Positions 11,599 through 18,844 of a DNA stretch of 64,000 nt are shown one piece after another. Source of the DNA: Verrucomicrobiaceae bacterium (GTDB lineage Bacteria > Verrucomicrobiota > Verrucomicrobiia > Verrucomicrobiales > Verrucomicrobiaceae); the NCBI GenBank assembly GCA_947466075.1, contig CANIBP010000021.1, forward strand, positions 1 through 64,000, written 5' to 3'. Position 1 is the stretch's first letter; each line of letters starts with the position of its first letter. The notes under the pieces were generated by a model. The model did no database searches, had not been told where the DNA came from, and worked only from the letters and a program-made list of their open reading frames with translations. Made by a program: the position numbers and the translations under genes.

Positions 11599-11925
11599 TT
11601 AGTGGGTGGAGCAGTGGTGCAGTGTGCCGCCGCAGGTCTTGCAGGTGTGTTGCGTGATATTGCCCGTCTTCAGCATGGCAACCACCTTACTTTCACAATC
11701 CGCGCATGACATGCTATCGGCATGGCGCATCGTAACGATACCGCCCTTCGCTCCAGCAGCACCAACACCGGTGCCGGGTGCATTGAAGTGAATGGTATGA
11801 CATTTGGAGCAGGTCACGGCGCTGGTTGGCATATGGCACTTGGCAGGCGCTTGACAGGAGACGAGGGCCAGTGTGCTGAGTGCAGCAATACCGAGGAGGG
11901 TGGAACGGATAAGTTTCGTTTTCAT
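11599..11925 (-). CDS. small Cys-rich lipoprotein, putative metal-binding
   Basis: 108 aa. The signal ends in a lipobox (STLALVSC), predicting lipid attachment. The mature part has paired cysteines (VTCSKCHTIHF, MSCADCESKV, HTCKTCGGTLHHCSTH) and a His-rich tail, which suggests zinc-ribbon-like or copper/zinc binding. I do not know the family. It starts in an A/C-rich leader (ACACAACC before ATG) without a Shine-Dalgarno, as do other small genes here, and ends at a strong terminator. Confidence 0.8.
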   Translation of the reverse strand: MKTKLIRSTLLGIAALSTLALVSCQAPAKCHMPTSAVTCSKCHTIHFNAPGTGVGAAGAKGGIVTMRHADSMSCADCESKVVAMLKTGNITQHTCKTCGGTLHHCSTH

Positions 11926-12044
11926 GGTTGTGTTTGGTTTGTGTGTTTTGGCAGATGGTTTGAGGGCCTTCACCTGTATCAACTCCGTAAAAGGATAAAC
12001 CCCTCTACCATCGCAATATCCGCGCACAATAGATCAAGCCGCGC

Positions 12045-12614
12045 TCAAGCGCCGTAGTTCTTCAACGCATCCTTGAGCATCTGCCGAGCTCGGTAGATAC
12101 GCACTTCCACGGCTTTTGCTGAACAGCCTAGCGTGGCGGCGATGTCGGCATGGCTCATGTCTTGAACGGTGAATAGCATCAGGGCCTCACGCAGGTCGGT
12201 GGGTAAAGCAGCAATGGCTTTGTTCACCATCGCGGTTTTTTCATGCAAGGTGGCTGCATCATCGGGAGAGAGCTGCGGATCAACAGGCTCGTGAACGAGG
12301 TCGCCCTGCTCATCCTCCATCGGCACGGTGGGATGGCGGCTTTTCCAGCGGGCGTGACTGCGGGCGAGATTGGCTGCGATGTGAAACAGATAAGTCGAGA
12401 AAGCGGCCATTGGCTTGTAGCTGTGGCGGCTGGTGTAGAGACGCACAAAGGTCTCCTGCGTGAGATCCATGGCTGTGGCGTGATCTCCTACCATGCGCAG
12501 GAGAAAGGCCGCGACACGCTCGCGCCAGCGGGACATGAGCTCGTTCAAGGCGAGATCCTCACCGCCAGCGAGTCGCTGCATGAGCACTACATCGGCATCG
12601 TGACTGAAATCCAT
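12045..12614 (-). CDS. ECF sigma factor (CnrH-like position)
   Basis: 189 aa. Sigma region 2 is seen in DLTQETFVRLYTSRHSY with AFSTYLFHIAANLARSHAR, and region 4 in LPTDLREALMLFTVQDMSHADIAATLGCS with VEVRIYRARQMLKDAL. The ATG at 12614 lies 13 nt after the stop of the periplasmic sensor gene and is the third gene of a probable three-gene operon. By analogy with CnrYXH it would be freed when the sensor detects metal and would direct transcription of metal genes; the target promoters are unknown. Confidence 0.9.
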   Translation of the reverse strand: MDFSHDADVVLMQRLAGGEDLALNELMSRWRERVAAFLLRMVGDHATAMDLTQETFVRLYTSRHSYKPMAAFSTYLFHIAANLARSHARWKSRHPTVPMEDEQGDLVHEPVDPQLSPDDAATLHEKTAMVNKAIAALPTDLREALMLFTVQDMSHADIAATLGCSAKAVEVRIYRARQMLKDALKNYGA

Positions 12615-12627
12615 GCTGGGAAGTGGT

Positions 12628-13113
12628 TCAGTGACCGCTGTGAGTGGTTCCAGGCTCCATGGCCATCTCGATGACCTGCGGCAGCATGGCATCGAGATAG
12701 CTGCGTGACTGCTCGGGCGTGAAGCACGCAGCAGTCTGGTAAAGATGGGTGAGCATGGCGGCCTGGCATTCCACATGCAGTTCCGCGTGCTCATGCAAAG
12801 CAGACGTGAGTTCCGGCGAAACCTGCGTGCCGCCATCGACGAGCTTTTTGATCTTCGCATGAGAGGCCATCACCTTCGCGCATAGAGCTTCGCAGGTCGG
12901 GCGATAGGCCAAGTGTAGCTCGGAGGCTTTGGCAAACTGCGCGTCGGTCAGTTTGAATTCATGGCGCAACCAGGCCAGTTCAGGCAGGAGTGAATGCTCT
13001 TCATGTTCAGCGCTGGAATCTGGCAAGGAGCAGCAGCATTGGCTGTGAGTAATCCAAAAACTCGCCAGACCGACGACCAATGCCACGATGATGATCCAGA
13101 GGCCTCTTTTCAT
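12628..13113 (-). CDS. periplasmic metal sensor-like protein (CnrX/ZraP type)
   Basis: 161 aa with an N-terminal membrane anchor (GLWIIIVALVVGLASFWI) followed by CCC and an all-helical periplasmic domain. The helices carry His and Cys at regular spacing (WLRHEF, HLAYRPTCEALCAKV, LHEHAELHVECQAAML) and an FTPEQ segment typical of CnrX/ZraP/Spy relatives. Its start overlaps the upstream gene by ATGA. Its place between a membrane protein and an ECF sigma gene matches CnrX. Confidence 0.75.
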   Translation of the reverse strand: MKRGLWIIIVALVVGLASFWITHSQCCCSLPDSSAEHEEHSLLPELAWLRHEFKLTDAQFAKASELHLAYRPTCEALCAKVMASHAKIKKLVDGGTQVSPELTSALHEHAELHVECQAAMLTHLYQTAACFTPEQSRSYLDAMLPQVIEMAMEPGTTHSGH

Positions 13114-13433
13114 GGCGCATGGCTAGCGTGAGCCGCAGATGCGGGATTGATGGAAGCCAAATAAGCAGTGCGCATGGCAGCGTGATTGTTGTCCGGCGTG
13201 ATCATCCGGCCAAGACCAGCCCCTAAGATCAACATAGCCGTCACCGCAGCCAACGCGGGTGCTGGTTGAGCGATCCAGCGAAACAATGACTCGCTCAATC
13301 GCCGCCATTGCGCCGACCAAGATTGATTCTCGGCCACAGCGATGCGCGCCCAGATTTCACGCTGGAACGAAGGCTGGAAATCCAGCTTCGGTTGAGTCTG
13401 ACGGATCAGATCATGGAGTTCGTTGTCATTCAT
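13110..13433 (-). CDS. single-pass membrane protein, likely anti-sigma factor
   Basis: 107 aa. The N-terminal ~55 residues are cytoplasmic-type and charged (MNDNELHDLIRQTQPKLDF), one membrane helix spans about residues 57-77 (PALAAVTAMLILGAGLG), and a short Ala/His tail follows. It opens the operon and is coupled by ATGA to the sensor gene, with the ECF sigma gene third. This matches the place and topology of CnrY-type anti-sigma proteins, but the sequence shows no domain I can name, so the role is inference from context. Confidence 0.65.
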   Translation of the reverse strand: MNDNELHDLIRQTQPKLDFQPSFQREIWARIAVAENQSWSAQWRRLSESLFRWIAQPAPALAAVTAMLILGAGLGRMITPDNNHAAMRTAYLASINPASAAHASHAP

Positions 13434-13465
13434 GGCGGAGCAAGATTGGCGGATGATGGATGAAA

Positions 13466-13503
13466 CACAACCCGCCAGATCATCCGATGCCTGACGGGTT
13501 GTG
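13466..13503 (-). terminator. possible terminator of the small Cys-rich gene
   Basis: CACAACCCG (13466-13474) pairs with CGGGTTGTG (13495-13503), with TTTCATC following on the minus strand. It is 15 nt past the stop at 13518 and lies in the start region of the ECF operon. The U-run is short, so confidence is modest. Confidence 0.45.
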
Positions 13504-13517
13504 GGCTTGCGTAGCCA

Positions 13518-13772
13518 TTACTTGTTGCAGCAGCTTTTGGTTTTCACCGGAGCAGCATCCTGGGCCGTCGCATTCGCGTGACAGCTCATGCCCGTTGTTG
13601 CAGGTGCGTCTTTGTCAGCAGTTGGAGCAGGAGCCGTCTGCATCTTGGCGCAGCAGTTCATGCCAGCGGGTTTTTCAGTCGCGGGAGCCGCTTTGTCGAG
13701 GCCAGCAAGAGCGACGGTGGAGCCGATGCCTGCAAGGATGACAGCCGCGAGGAGTGTGAGTTTTGTTTTCAT
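13518..13772 (-). CDS. small exported Cys-rich protein
   Basis: 84 aa. The signal peptide is MKTKLTLLAAVILAGIGSTVALA. The mature part is Ala/Pro/Lys-rich with three Cys sites (MNCCAKMQ, MSCHANAT, KSCCNK), which suggests binding of soft metals. No family is recognised. The start lies in an A/C-rich leader (AACAACCCCACC before ATG). It sits between the ECF operon and the ABC genes. Confidence 0.75.
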   Translation of the reverse strand: MKTKLTLLAAVILAGIGSTVALAGLDKAAPATEKPAGMNCCAKMQTAPAPTADKDAPATTGMSCHANATAQDAAPVKTKSCCNK

Positions 13773-13905
13773 GGTGGGGTTGTTTTGTTTTTTTGGTTCA
13801 GCGCCATGTCAGGCGTTCATCCAGTGCAACTCCACATCACCGCCAACCCCTCTCAGAATCTTCAACGAGGCGGGTGCTGAGCATTGTCTAGCCGATGACT
13901 GATGG

Positions 13906-14610
13906 TTATGCCGCGTTGCCAGCTTCTTCCCTCACGATCCGGCCGTCTTCGAGGGTGATGACACGGTCGGCCTGATGGCCGAGCGCTAGGTTGTGTGTGG
14001 TGAGAATGACGGTGAGGCCCTGGTCTTTGACGAGATTGCGCAGCAGGGCGAAAATCGCCTCGCCGGTGGCCTTGTCGAGATTGCCGGTGGGTTCGTCGGC
14101 AATCATCACTTTGGGTTTCGTGATGAGCGCACGCGCGACAGCAACGCGTTGCATCTCGCCACCGGAGAGTTCCTTCGGCAGATGATTGGCACGACTGGCG
14201 AGACCGACGCTCGTGAGCACGGCAATGGTGGCCTTGCGATCCGCAGGACGATTCAAAAACATTAGCGGCAGCTCGACGTTTTCGGCAACGGTGAGCGTGG
14301 GAATGAGGTGAAACTTTTGGAAGATGAAACCCAGCGTGCCACGCCGAGCACCCGCAAGCTAGTCTTCCGCAAGTCCCGCGACTTCTTTGCCATCGAGACT
14401 GAGTTCACCAGCGGAAGGAGCGTCCAGACAGGAGAGCAGATTCACGAGTGTGGTCTTGCCTGAGCCTGAAGGGCCAAGAATGGCGACCATCTCGCCGGTG
14501 TGAATGTCAATGTCCACGCCATCGAGCGCTTTCACGGTTTCAATGCCGCGCTGGTAGTGGCGCTTGAGGCCACGGCCGCGAATGATGAGAGTATGGGGGG
14601 CTGTGCTCAT
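13906..14610 (-). pseudogene. ABC transporter ATP-binding subunit (MacB/LolD type), in-frame TAG
   Basis: The frame 14610-13906 encodes a full-length ABC ATPase (235 codons) except for TAG at 14361-14359 (codon 84). Walker A (GPSGSGKTT), Q-loop (FIFQKF), signature (LSGGEMQRVAVARAL), Walker B (VMIADEP) and H-loop (TTHN) are all intact and in the same frame. The expected residue at the stop is Glu (AEDELA-type context), one base away (GAG to TAG). It follows the permease by 5 nt and would power it. Recent nonsense mutation, sequencing error and readthrough all fit. Confidence 0.85.
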
Positions 14611-14615
14611 GCTTT

Positions 14616-15863
14616 TTATTCTCCTTCACGAATGGCTTCGATGGGGCGCATGGAGGCGGCACGCCACGCTGGATATAGCCCGGCGAAAAAGCCGAGCAAA
14701 ATGGACACGATCAACGCGCCGCCGACCAAACCGGGCGTGATGCTGACGATGGAACCCTGCACGCCGAGATTGATCAACGCACGGATCGCTGCCTCGACGA
14801 GGCTAGCCCCCACAATGGCCATGAGGCAACCCAGAACGCCACCAGTGACACATACAGCGAGCGTTTCGAGCCAAATGAGCTTGAAGATGTCACTGCGATA
14901 CGCGCCGATGGCTTTCATCACGCCGATCTCTCCAGTGCGTTCATAGACGCTCATCAAAATCGTATTCACCACACCGATGACTGCGACGATGACGGCGATG
15001 ATGGCCACTGCGGCGATCATGACCTGTGCAGTGCCGACAAGACTGACGAGCGTGCCTTTTACCTGCTCTAGACTCACGACCTGCACCTCGGGAATCTTCA
15101 GCCAGCGGCCTTCAAACTCGCGTAGCTCGACTGCGCCGAACTTTTTGAGCTTAATGCCGATGATGGTTAGATCGGTGGGGCGACCAAAGATGGTCTGGGC
15201 ATTTTTCAACGGCATGAAGACGGTGCCGTCGTCCTGCGTGCCAGTGCGGTCGAGGATGCCGGTAATTTTAAACTCGTGCGTCTTCGCTTCGGTCTGGCCA
15301 TTGGGCGTGACGGTGGCATAGAAGGTGTCGCCGACTTTGCGCTGCTCGTATTGTGCGGCTTCAAAGCCCAGCACGATCTCGGTGGTCGAGTCCTGGGAAA
15401 ACCAACGTCCGCCATCATAGCCTGTGCCGGTTTTGAATTGCAGCCACGGCTTCATCGTTACGAAGGAAGCGGTGTCGATGCCGGAGATAATGGAAAACGA
15501 TTTGGTTCCTTCATCATCGCGGATGCTACTGCCCTCCTTGGCCGCGACGCCGACAAAAATCGGCGTGATGGAGAGAATAGACTCATCCGACTTCACCGTG
15601 CCGTAAATCTCGGCAGGCAAATAGAGTAGGCCGGTGCCTCCTTTGAGCATCATGGTGGCGGCCTCATACGGGCAACCTTTCGCCATGATCATCATCTGGA
15701 AGCCAAGACGCTCGATACTGTGGTCAAGCGCCTGGCGATAACCCAGATTGAAGCCGCCGAGGCTCACCGCGACGGCCACTGCAAGCGATACGCCTGCGAC
15801 GGTGAGAAAGCTGCGCACTGGGCGACGCAGCAGATTTTTTGAGGCGAGGGTAATGTGATTCAT
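14616..15863 (-). CDS. ABC transporter permease (FtsX/MacB family)
   Basis: 415 aa with the family topology: one N-terminal membrane helix after NLLRRPVRSFLTVAGVSLA, a large periplasmic domain of about 230 residues, and three C-terminal helices (AVAIIAVIVAVIGVV, CVTGGVLGCLMAIVGA, GALIVSILLGFFAGLYPAW). The conserved YERTGEIGVMKAIGA loop contacts the ATPase. Its ATG shares a base with the stop of the OB-fold gene (TAATG). Such systems move lipoproteins, peptides or cofactors rather than metal ions; the cargo here is unknown. Confidence 0.9.
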   Translation of the reverse strand: MNHITLASKNLLRRPVRSFLTVAGVSLAVAVAVSLGGFNLGYRQALDHSIERLGFQMMIMAKGCPYEAATMMLKGGTGLLYLPAEIYGTVKSDESILSITPIFVGVAAKEGSSIRDDEGTKSFSIISGIDTASFVTMKPWLQFKTGTGYDGGRWFSQDSTTEIVLGFEAAQYEQRKVGDTFYATVTPNGQTEAKTHEFKITGILDRTGTQDDGTVFMPLKNAQTIFGRPTDLTIIGIKLKKFGAVELREFEGRWLKIPEVQVVSLEQVKGTLVSLVGTAQVMIAAVAIIAVIVAVIGVVNTILMSVYERTGEIGVMKAIGAYRSDIFKLIWLETLAVCVTGGVLGCLMAIVGASLVEAAIRALINLGVQGSIVSITPGLVGGALIVSILLGFFAGLYPAWRAASMRPIEAIREGE

Positions 15864-16264
15864 TACTTGGGATCCTTTTCAAAGGTGACAGCGATGCCGA
15901 TGAACTGGTAGGCGTCGCCATACTTGATGAGTTGGCCTTCGACGTGCGCGGTTTGCCCCACGCGTTTCGGCAGCTTGGGTGTGGTGTCACCCATCTCGAT
16001 CTTCACCGTCTTCGCCTTGGCGTCAGCAGGATCGGCAAGGAAAAACCAGCAACCTTAAGCCGGGCACTGCTGCACCAACTTGCCACGGATGCTCACCGGC
16101 TTGCCGATGAAGTCAGCGGGCCGTGTGGCGAGATCTGTGATCGCCGCCGATGGCAGACCGGTGAAGGCTTGGCCATGGTGGTCTTCGCCGCCGGTGTATT
16201 TCCAAGCGAAAGCCGCAATCGCGGCGATGAGGATGACGGCACAAAGGGTGAGAATGGGTTTCAT
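15863..16264 (-). pseudogene. exported OB-fold-like protein, in-frame TAA
   Basis: 134 codons with one internal TAA at 16057-16055. Before it lie a signal anchor (LTLCAVILIAAIAAFAW) and PADFIGKPVSIRGKLVQQCPA. After it, in the same frame, come GCWFFLADPADAKAKTVKIE and a normal ending EKDPK. The CP-x-x-GCW motif is typical of small periplasmic OB-fold proteins, and the stop falls inside it. The stop codon overlaps the permease start. One base substitution would repair it. Confidence 0.8.
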
Positions 16265-16284
16265 GAGTGTGTGTTTTGGGTTAT

Positions 16285-16980
16285 TTACTTCGCTTTGGAC
16301 TTCGCCAGCGACTCCTGCGAGCGCTGGTAATAAGCCTCGTATTTGAGGCCATAGACGAACATGTCGAGCAGGACGAGGTTCTTGCGGAGGCCACGCAGGG
16401 AGGCCTGGTAGTCCTGTTTGCCGGCCTCACCCACATCCGGCGCGGCGATGCGGCCCACTTTGTCTTTGTCGCTCGTGGGTTCGGCCACGGCGAAGTAGTC
16501 GTGCTTGTAGAAGTCGGCGAGCGTGAGGCCGTTGAACTGCTCACGGAATTCTTTTTTCTTCAGCGCCTTCGCCGCCGGGCTTTCGATGCGCTGGAAGAAA
16601 AAGCTTTTGATCTCACCAGAGCCAGGCTCGGCCGAGATGAACACTTGAATAACGCCGCCTTTGCCGGGCACGTTGACGCCATGGACGATGCCGATGAGGT
16701 CGCCGCCTTTGAAGATGGAATAGACCGTGTAAGGTGTCTCGTAGGATTCATAGACAGGATCGAGATCGCTACCGAGTCGTGCGCGCAGTTTTTTGAAAAG
16801 GTCCGCACCGTTCTTCATCTGGTCGAGTTGTCGCAGTTCCTCCTTGTAGGTGGTCATTTCGGGATAGAGGTATTTCAAATCCTGTGCGGGATTGCTGAGT
16901 GTACAGCCAATGGCGGCAAAGGTTCTGGCTGGCAGCAGAAGCAGCAGCAGCATGGGTAGGAGTAAGGCGATGTGTTTCAT
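16285..16980 (-). CDS. exported protein, unknown, FMN-binding-like pattern
   Basis: 231 aa. A signal peptide (LLLPMLLLLLLPARTFAA) is followed by a helical start and a central alpha/beta part (YTVYSIFKGGDLIGIVHGVN, GGVIQVFISAEPGSGEIKSF). The second part weakly recalls the FMN-binding fold of NosR/RnfG-type proteins, but the covalent-FMN S/T-G-A-T motif is not visible, so I would not assign it. It is 20 nt upstream of the OB-fold gene and so belongs to the ABC operon. Confidence 0.7.
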   Translation of the reverse strand: MKHIALLLPMLLLLLLPARTFAAIGCTLSNPAQDLKYLYPEMTTYKEELRQLDQMKNGADLFKKLRARLGSDLDPVYESYETPYTVYSIFKGGDLIGIVHGVNVPGKGGVIQVFISAEPGSGEIKSFFFQRIESPAAKALKKKEFREQFNGLTLADFYKHDYFAVAEPTSDKDKVGRIAAPDVGEAGKQDYQASLRGLRKNLVLLDMFVYGLKYEAYYQRSQESLAKSKAK

Positions 16981-16998
16981 GTGCGTAGGGTGGGCGGG

Positions 16999-18447
16999 TT
17001 ACCAGTAGTGATAGTATTGCAGGGTGAGAATGGTGTCCTGGCGACCTTGGATGGCTTCGGTTTTACGTTCGACGTTGAGTTTGATCCAATGAAGGTTGGA
17101 GTTGCCGAGATCGTTGCGGAAATACCATGACAATTCGCCGATGATCGACGCGTCCGTTCGCCCGCCATTCCAATCCATCCGGCTCATTGGAGCTGGTGTT
17201 CCTTGAATGCCCTGATTGAATTGGCGGTATTGCACGCTGGCACCGAACTTGCGGTTCACCGTCAGATAGTCGGCCTGATAGAGTTGCGAGATGACTTTGT
17301 CGCTCTCATCACGGCCAGCACTGAGTTCCGCCGTCAGCGTGATGGACCCGGTGGGAACGAGATGCCGCCAGCGCATGTCCGCACCATAGCGCATGGTGTT
17401 GATGACCTCACCGCCAGCGGCGGCCATCATGACTGAGGGGCTGCGCTCCAGTGCATGCTGGGACAAGCGCTGGCCAGCCATGGATGCCAGCCCGCCTTCG
17501 AGGCCGTATTCATTGAGATACTTGTTGGACAGACTCACCCGTGTGCCGAGCAGGCCACTCTGACCGTTGAACGCGACGTTGTAGCCGGAGCCAAGCAGGT
17601 AATACATGTCGTAATTGAGGTGAGGATTGATGGAGCCCCAGAAGCCCGCATACCAGTCACGCTCGAAACCAAAGTTGCGCTCGTTGGAGAGCTGAAGCAC
17701 AGGGCCGTGCGTATCGGTCTGAAGATTGAGACCAAAGGGCAGGTAGAAGCGACCAACGCGCAGATTGAAACGGCCCACATTGCTGCTGCGGGCCTTGTCG
17801 CCAAGCAGCGGGTTGAAGACGTTGTAGAAATCCAAGTAAAAGTTGTGGTATTCGAGGAACCAGCCACTGCGGTTCGCGCCTTCCACGTCATTGAGCACCT
17901 CATGGAAGTCGTCTCGGCGCACAAAGCGCATCTGTAAATCGAAGGCGGCGACGGTAGCCGTTTTGGTGGAGAACTTCTTCAGGATCTCAAAGCCTACTGA
18001 CTGGCGCGAATACAAACCATCGGCCGCTGCGCCCAAACTTGCCGCATCTGAACTACGCGAGATGAGTGACATGATCTCTTTGCGGAAAGCGAAGCCCTCG
18101 CCCAGCAAGTTGCCGAAAAAAGTCGGCTCCACATCCTGCTTCAATGTGCCTGCTGTGGCAGATGGCGAGGCTGCAAGCATTGAGCCGCCCGTGGCGAGCG
18201 GCGGCAAGGGCGTAAGTTTTTCGGTTGTGGTTACTTGTTCTTTGCTTGTTCTCAGTGGTGGCAGCAAAAGGTTTAGCGAACGGGATGCATCCGAGTCTGC
18301 AAACGGATCATTGGCCGCAGTCGGCAGCGGCTTTCCCGATGCCTTTGCGTCCAAATCAGCAAAGGGATCCTGCGCGGTAGCCCACGATGAAGATGCGGCC
18401 CATGCTAGCGCCAAAGCTAGCCTCGTTAGGGCTTTCTTATGGTTCAT
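16999..18447 (-). CDS. outer-membrane beta-barrel protein
   Basis: 482 aa from ATG at 18447. It has a signal peptide (ALTRLALALAWAASSSWATA), a Pro/Ala-rich N-terminal part with repeated DPFADLDA/DPFADSDA, and from about residue 120 many alternating amphipathic strands. It ends in an aromatic C-terminal strand (LTLQYYHYW), the Bam recognition signature. The family is not recognised; it may be a porin or scaffold for the ABC operon immediately downstream (18 nt). Confidence 0.75.
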   Translation of the reverse strand: MNHKKALTRLALALAWAASSSWATAQDPFADLDAKASGKPLPTAANDPFADSDASRSLNLLLPPLRTSKEQVTTTEKLTPLPPLATGGSMLAASPSATAGTLKQDVEPTFFGNLLGEGFAFRKEIMSLISRSSDAASLGAAADGLYSRQSVGFEILKKFSTKTATVAAFDLQMRFVRRDDFHEVLNDVEGANRSGWFLEYHNFYLDFYNVFNPLLGDKARSSNVGRFNLRVGRFYLPFGLNLQTDTHGPVLQLSNERNFGFERDWYAGFWGSINPHLNYDMYYLLGSGYNVAFNGQSGLLGTRVSLSNKYLNEYGLEGGLASMAGQRLSQHALERSPSVMMAAAGGEVINTMRYGADMRWRHLVPTGSITLTAELSAGRDESDKVISQLYQADYLTVNRKFGASVQYRQFNQGIQGTPAPMSRMDWNGGRTDASIIGELSWYFRNDLGNSNLHWIKLNVERKTEAIQGRQDTILTLQYYHYW

Positions 18448-18581
18448 CGTGAGCTTGGATGGGTTCGCATTCAATGGATCAAACACCGCAGGTGACTGAA
18501 ACCCTCTAAAAATATAACTTCATTAGAAGCATGGGATTCAAGGAAGATGGAATCACGGGTAATTTGCGCATGAGTTAGATC

Positions 18582-18818
18582 TTATTTTGGCAGCTTCATC
18601 AGATACTTGGCAGGATTGGCTTCGAATTTCTTGATGCAGGGCTTGCAGCAGAATTTGATCTCCTGGCCTTCATAGACCTTGGTAATCGGTGCACCCATGC
18701 TGCCGAGTTCGTTACCGCTGACGAGGCAGGTTTTGAGCGGATAGGGTTTCACATCCGCAGCGCTGAGGCTGAGGGCGAGTATGGCGGTGGTGATGAGGGT
18801 GGAGAGTTTCGTTTTCAT
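18582..18818 (-). CDS. small exported YHS/TRASH-like metal-binding protein
   Basis: 78 aa. The signal peptide MKTKLSTLITTAILALSLSA is followed by a ~50-residue domain with C-V-S-G near its start and FCCKPCIKKFEANPAKYL at its end, the pattern of YHS/TRASH-type metal-binding domains found beside copper/RND efflux genes. It follows the multicopper oxidase by 26 nt. It is the intact paralog of the frameshifted copy at 11231-11453. Confidence 0.85.
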   Translation of the reverse strand: MKTKLSTLITTAILALSLSAADVKPYPLKTCLVSGNELGSMGAPITKVYEGQEIKFCCKPCIKKFEANPAKYLMKLPK

Positions 18819-18844
18819 GATGTGGGGTAGGGTTTGGGTTTGGA

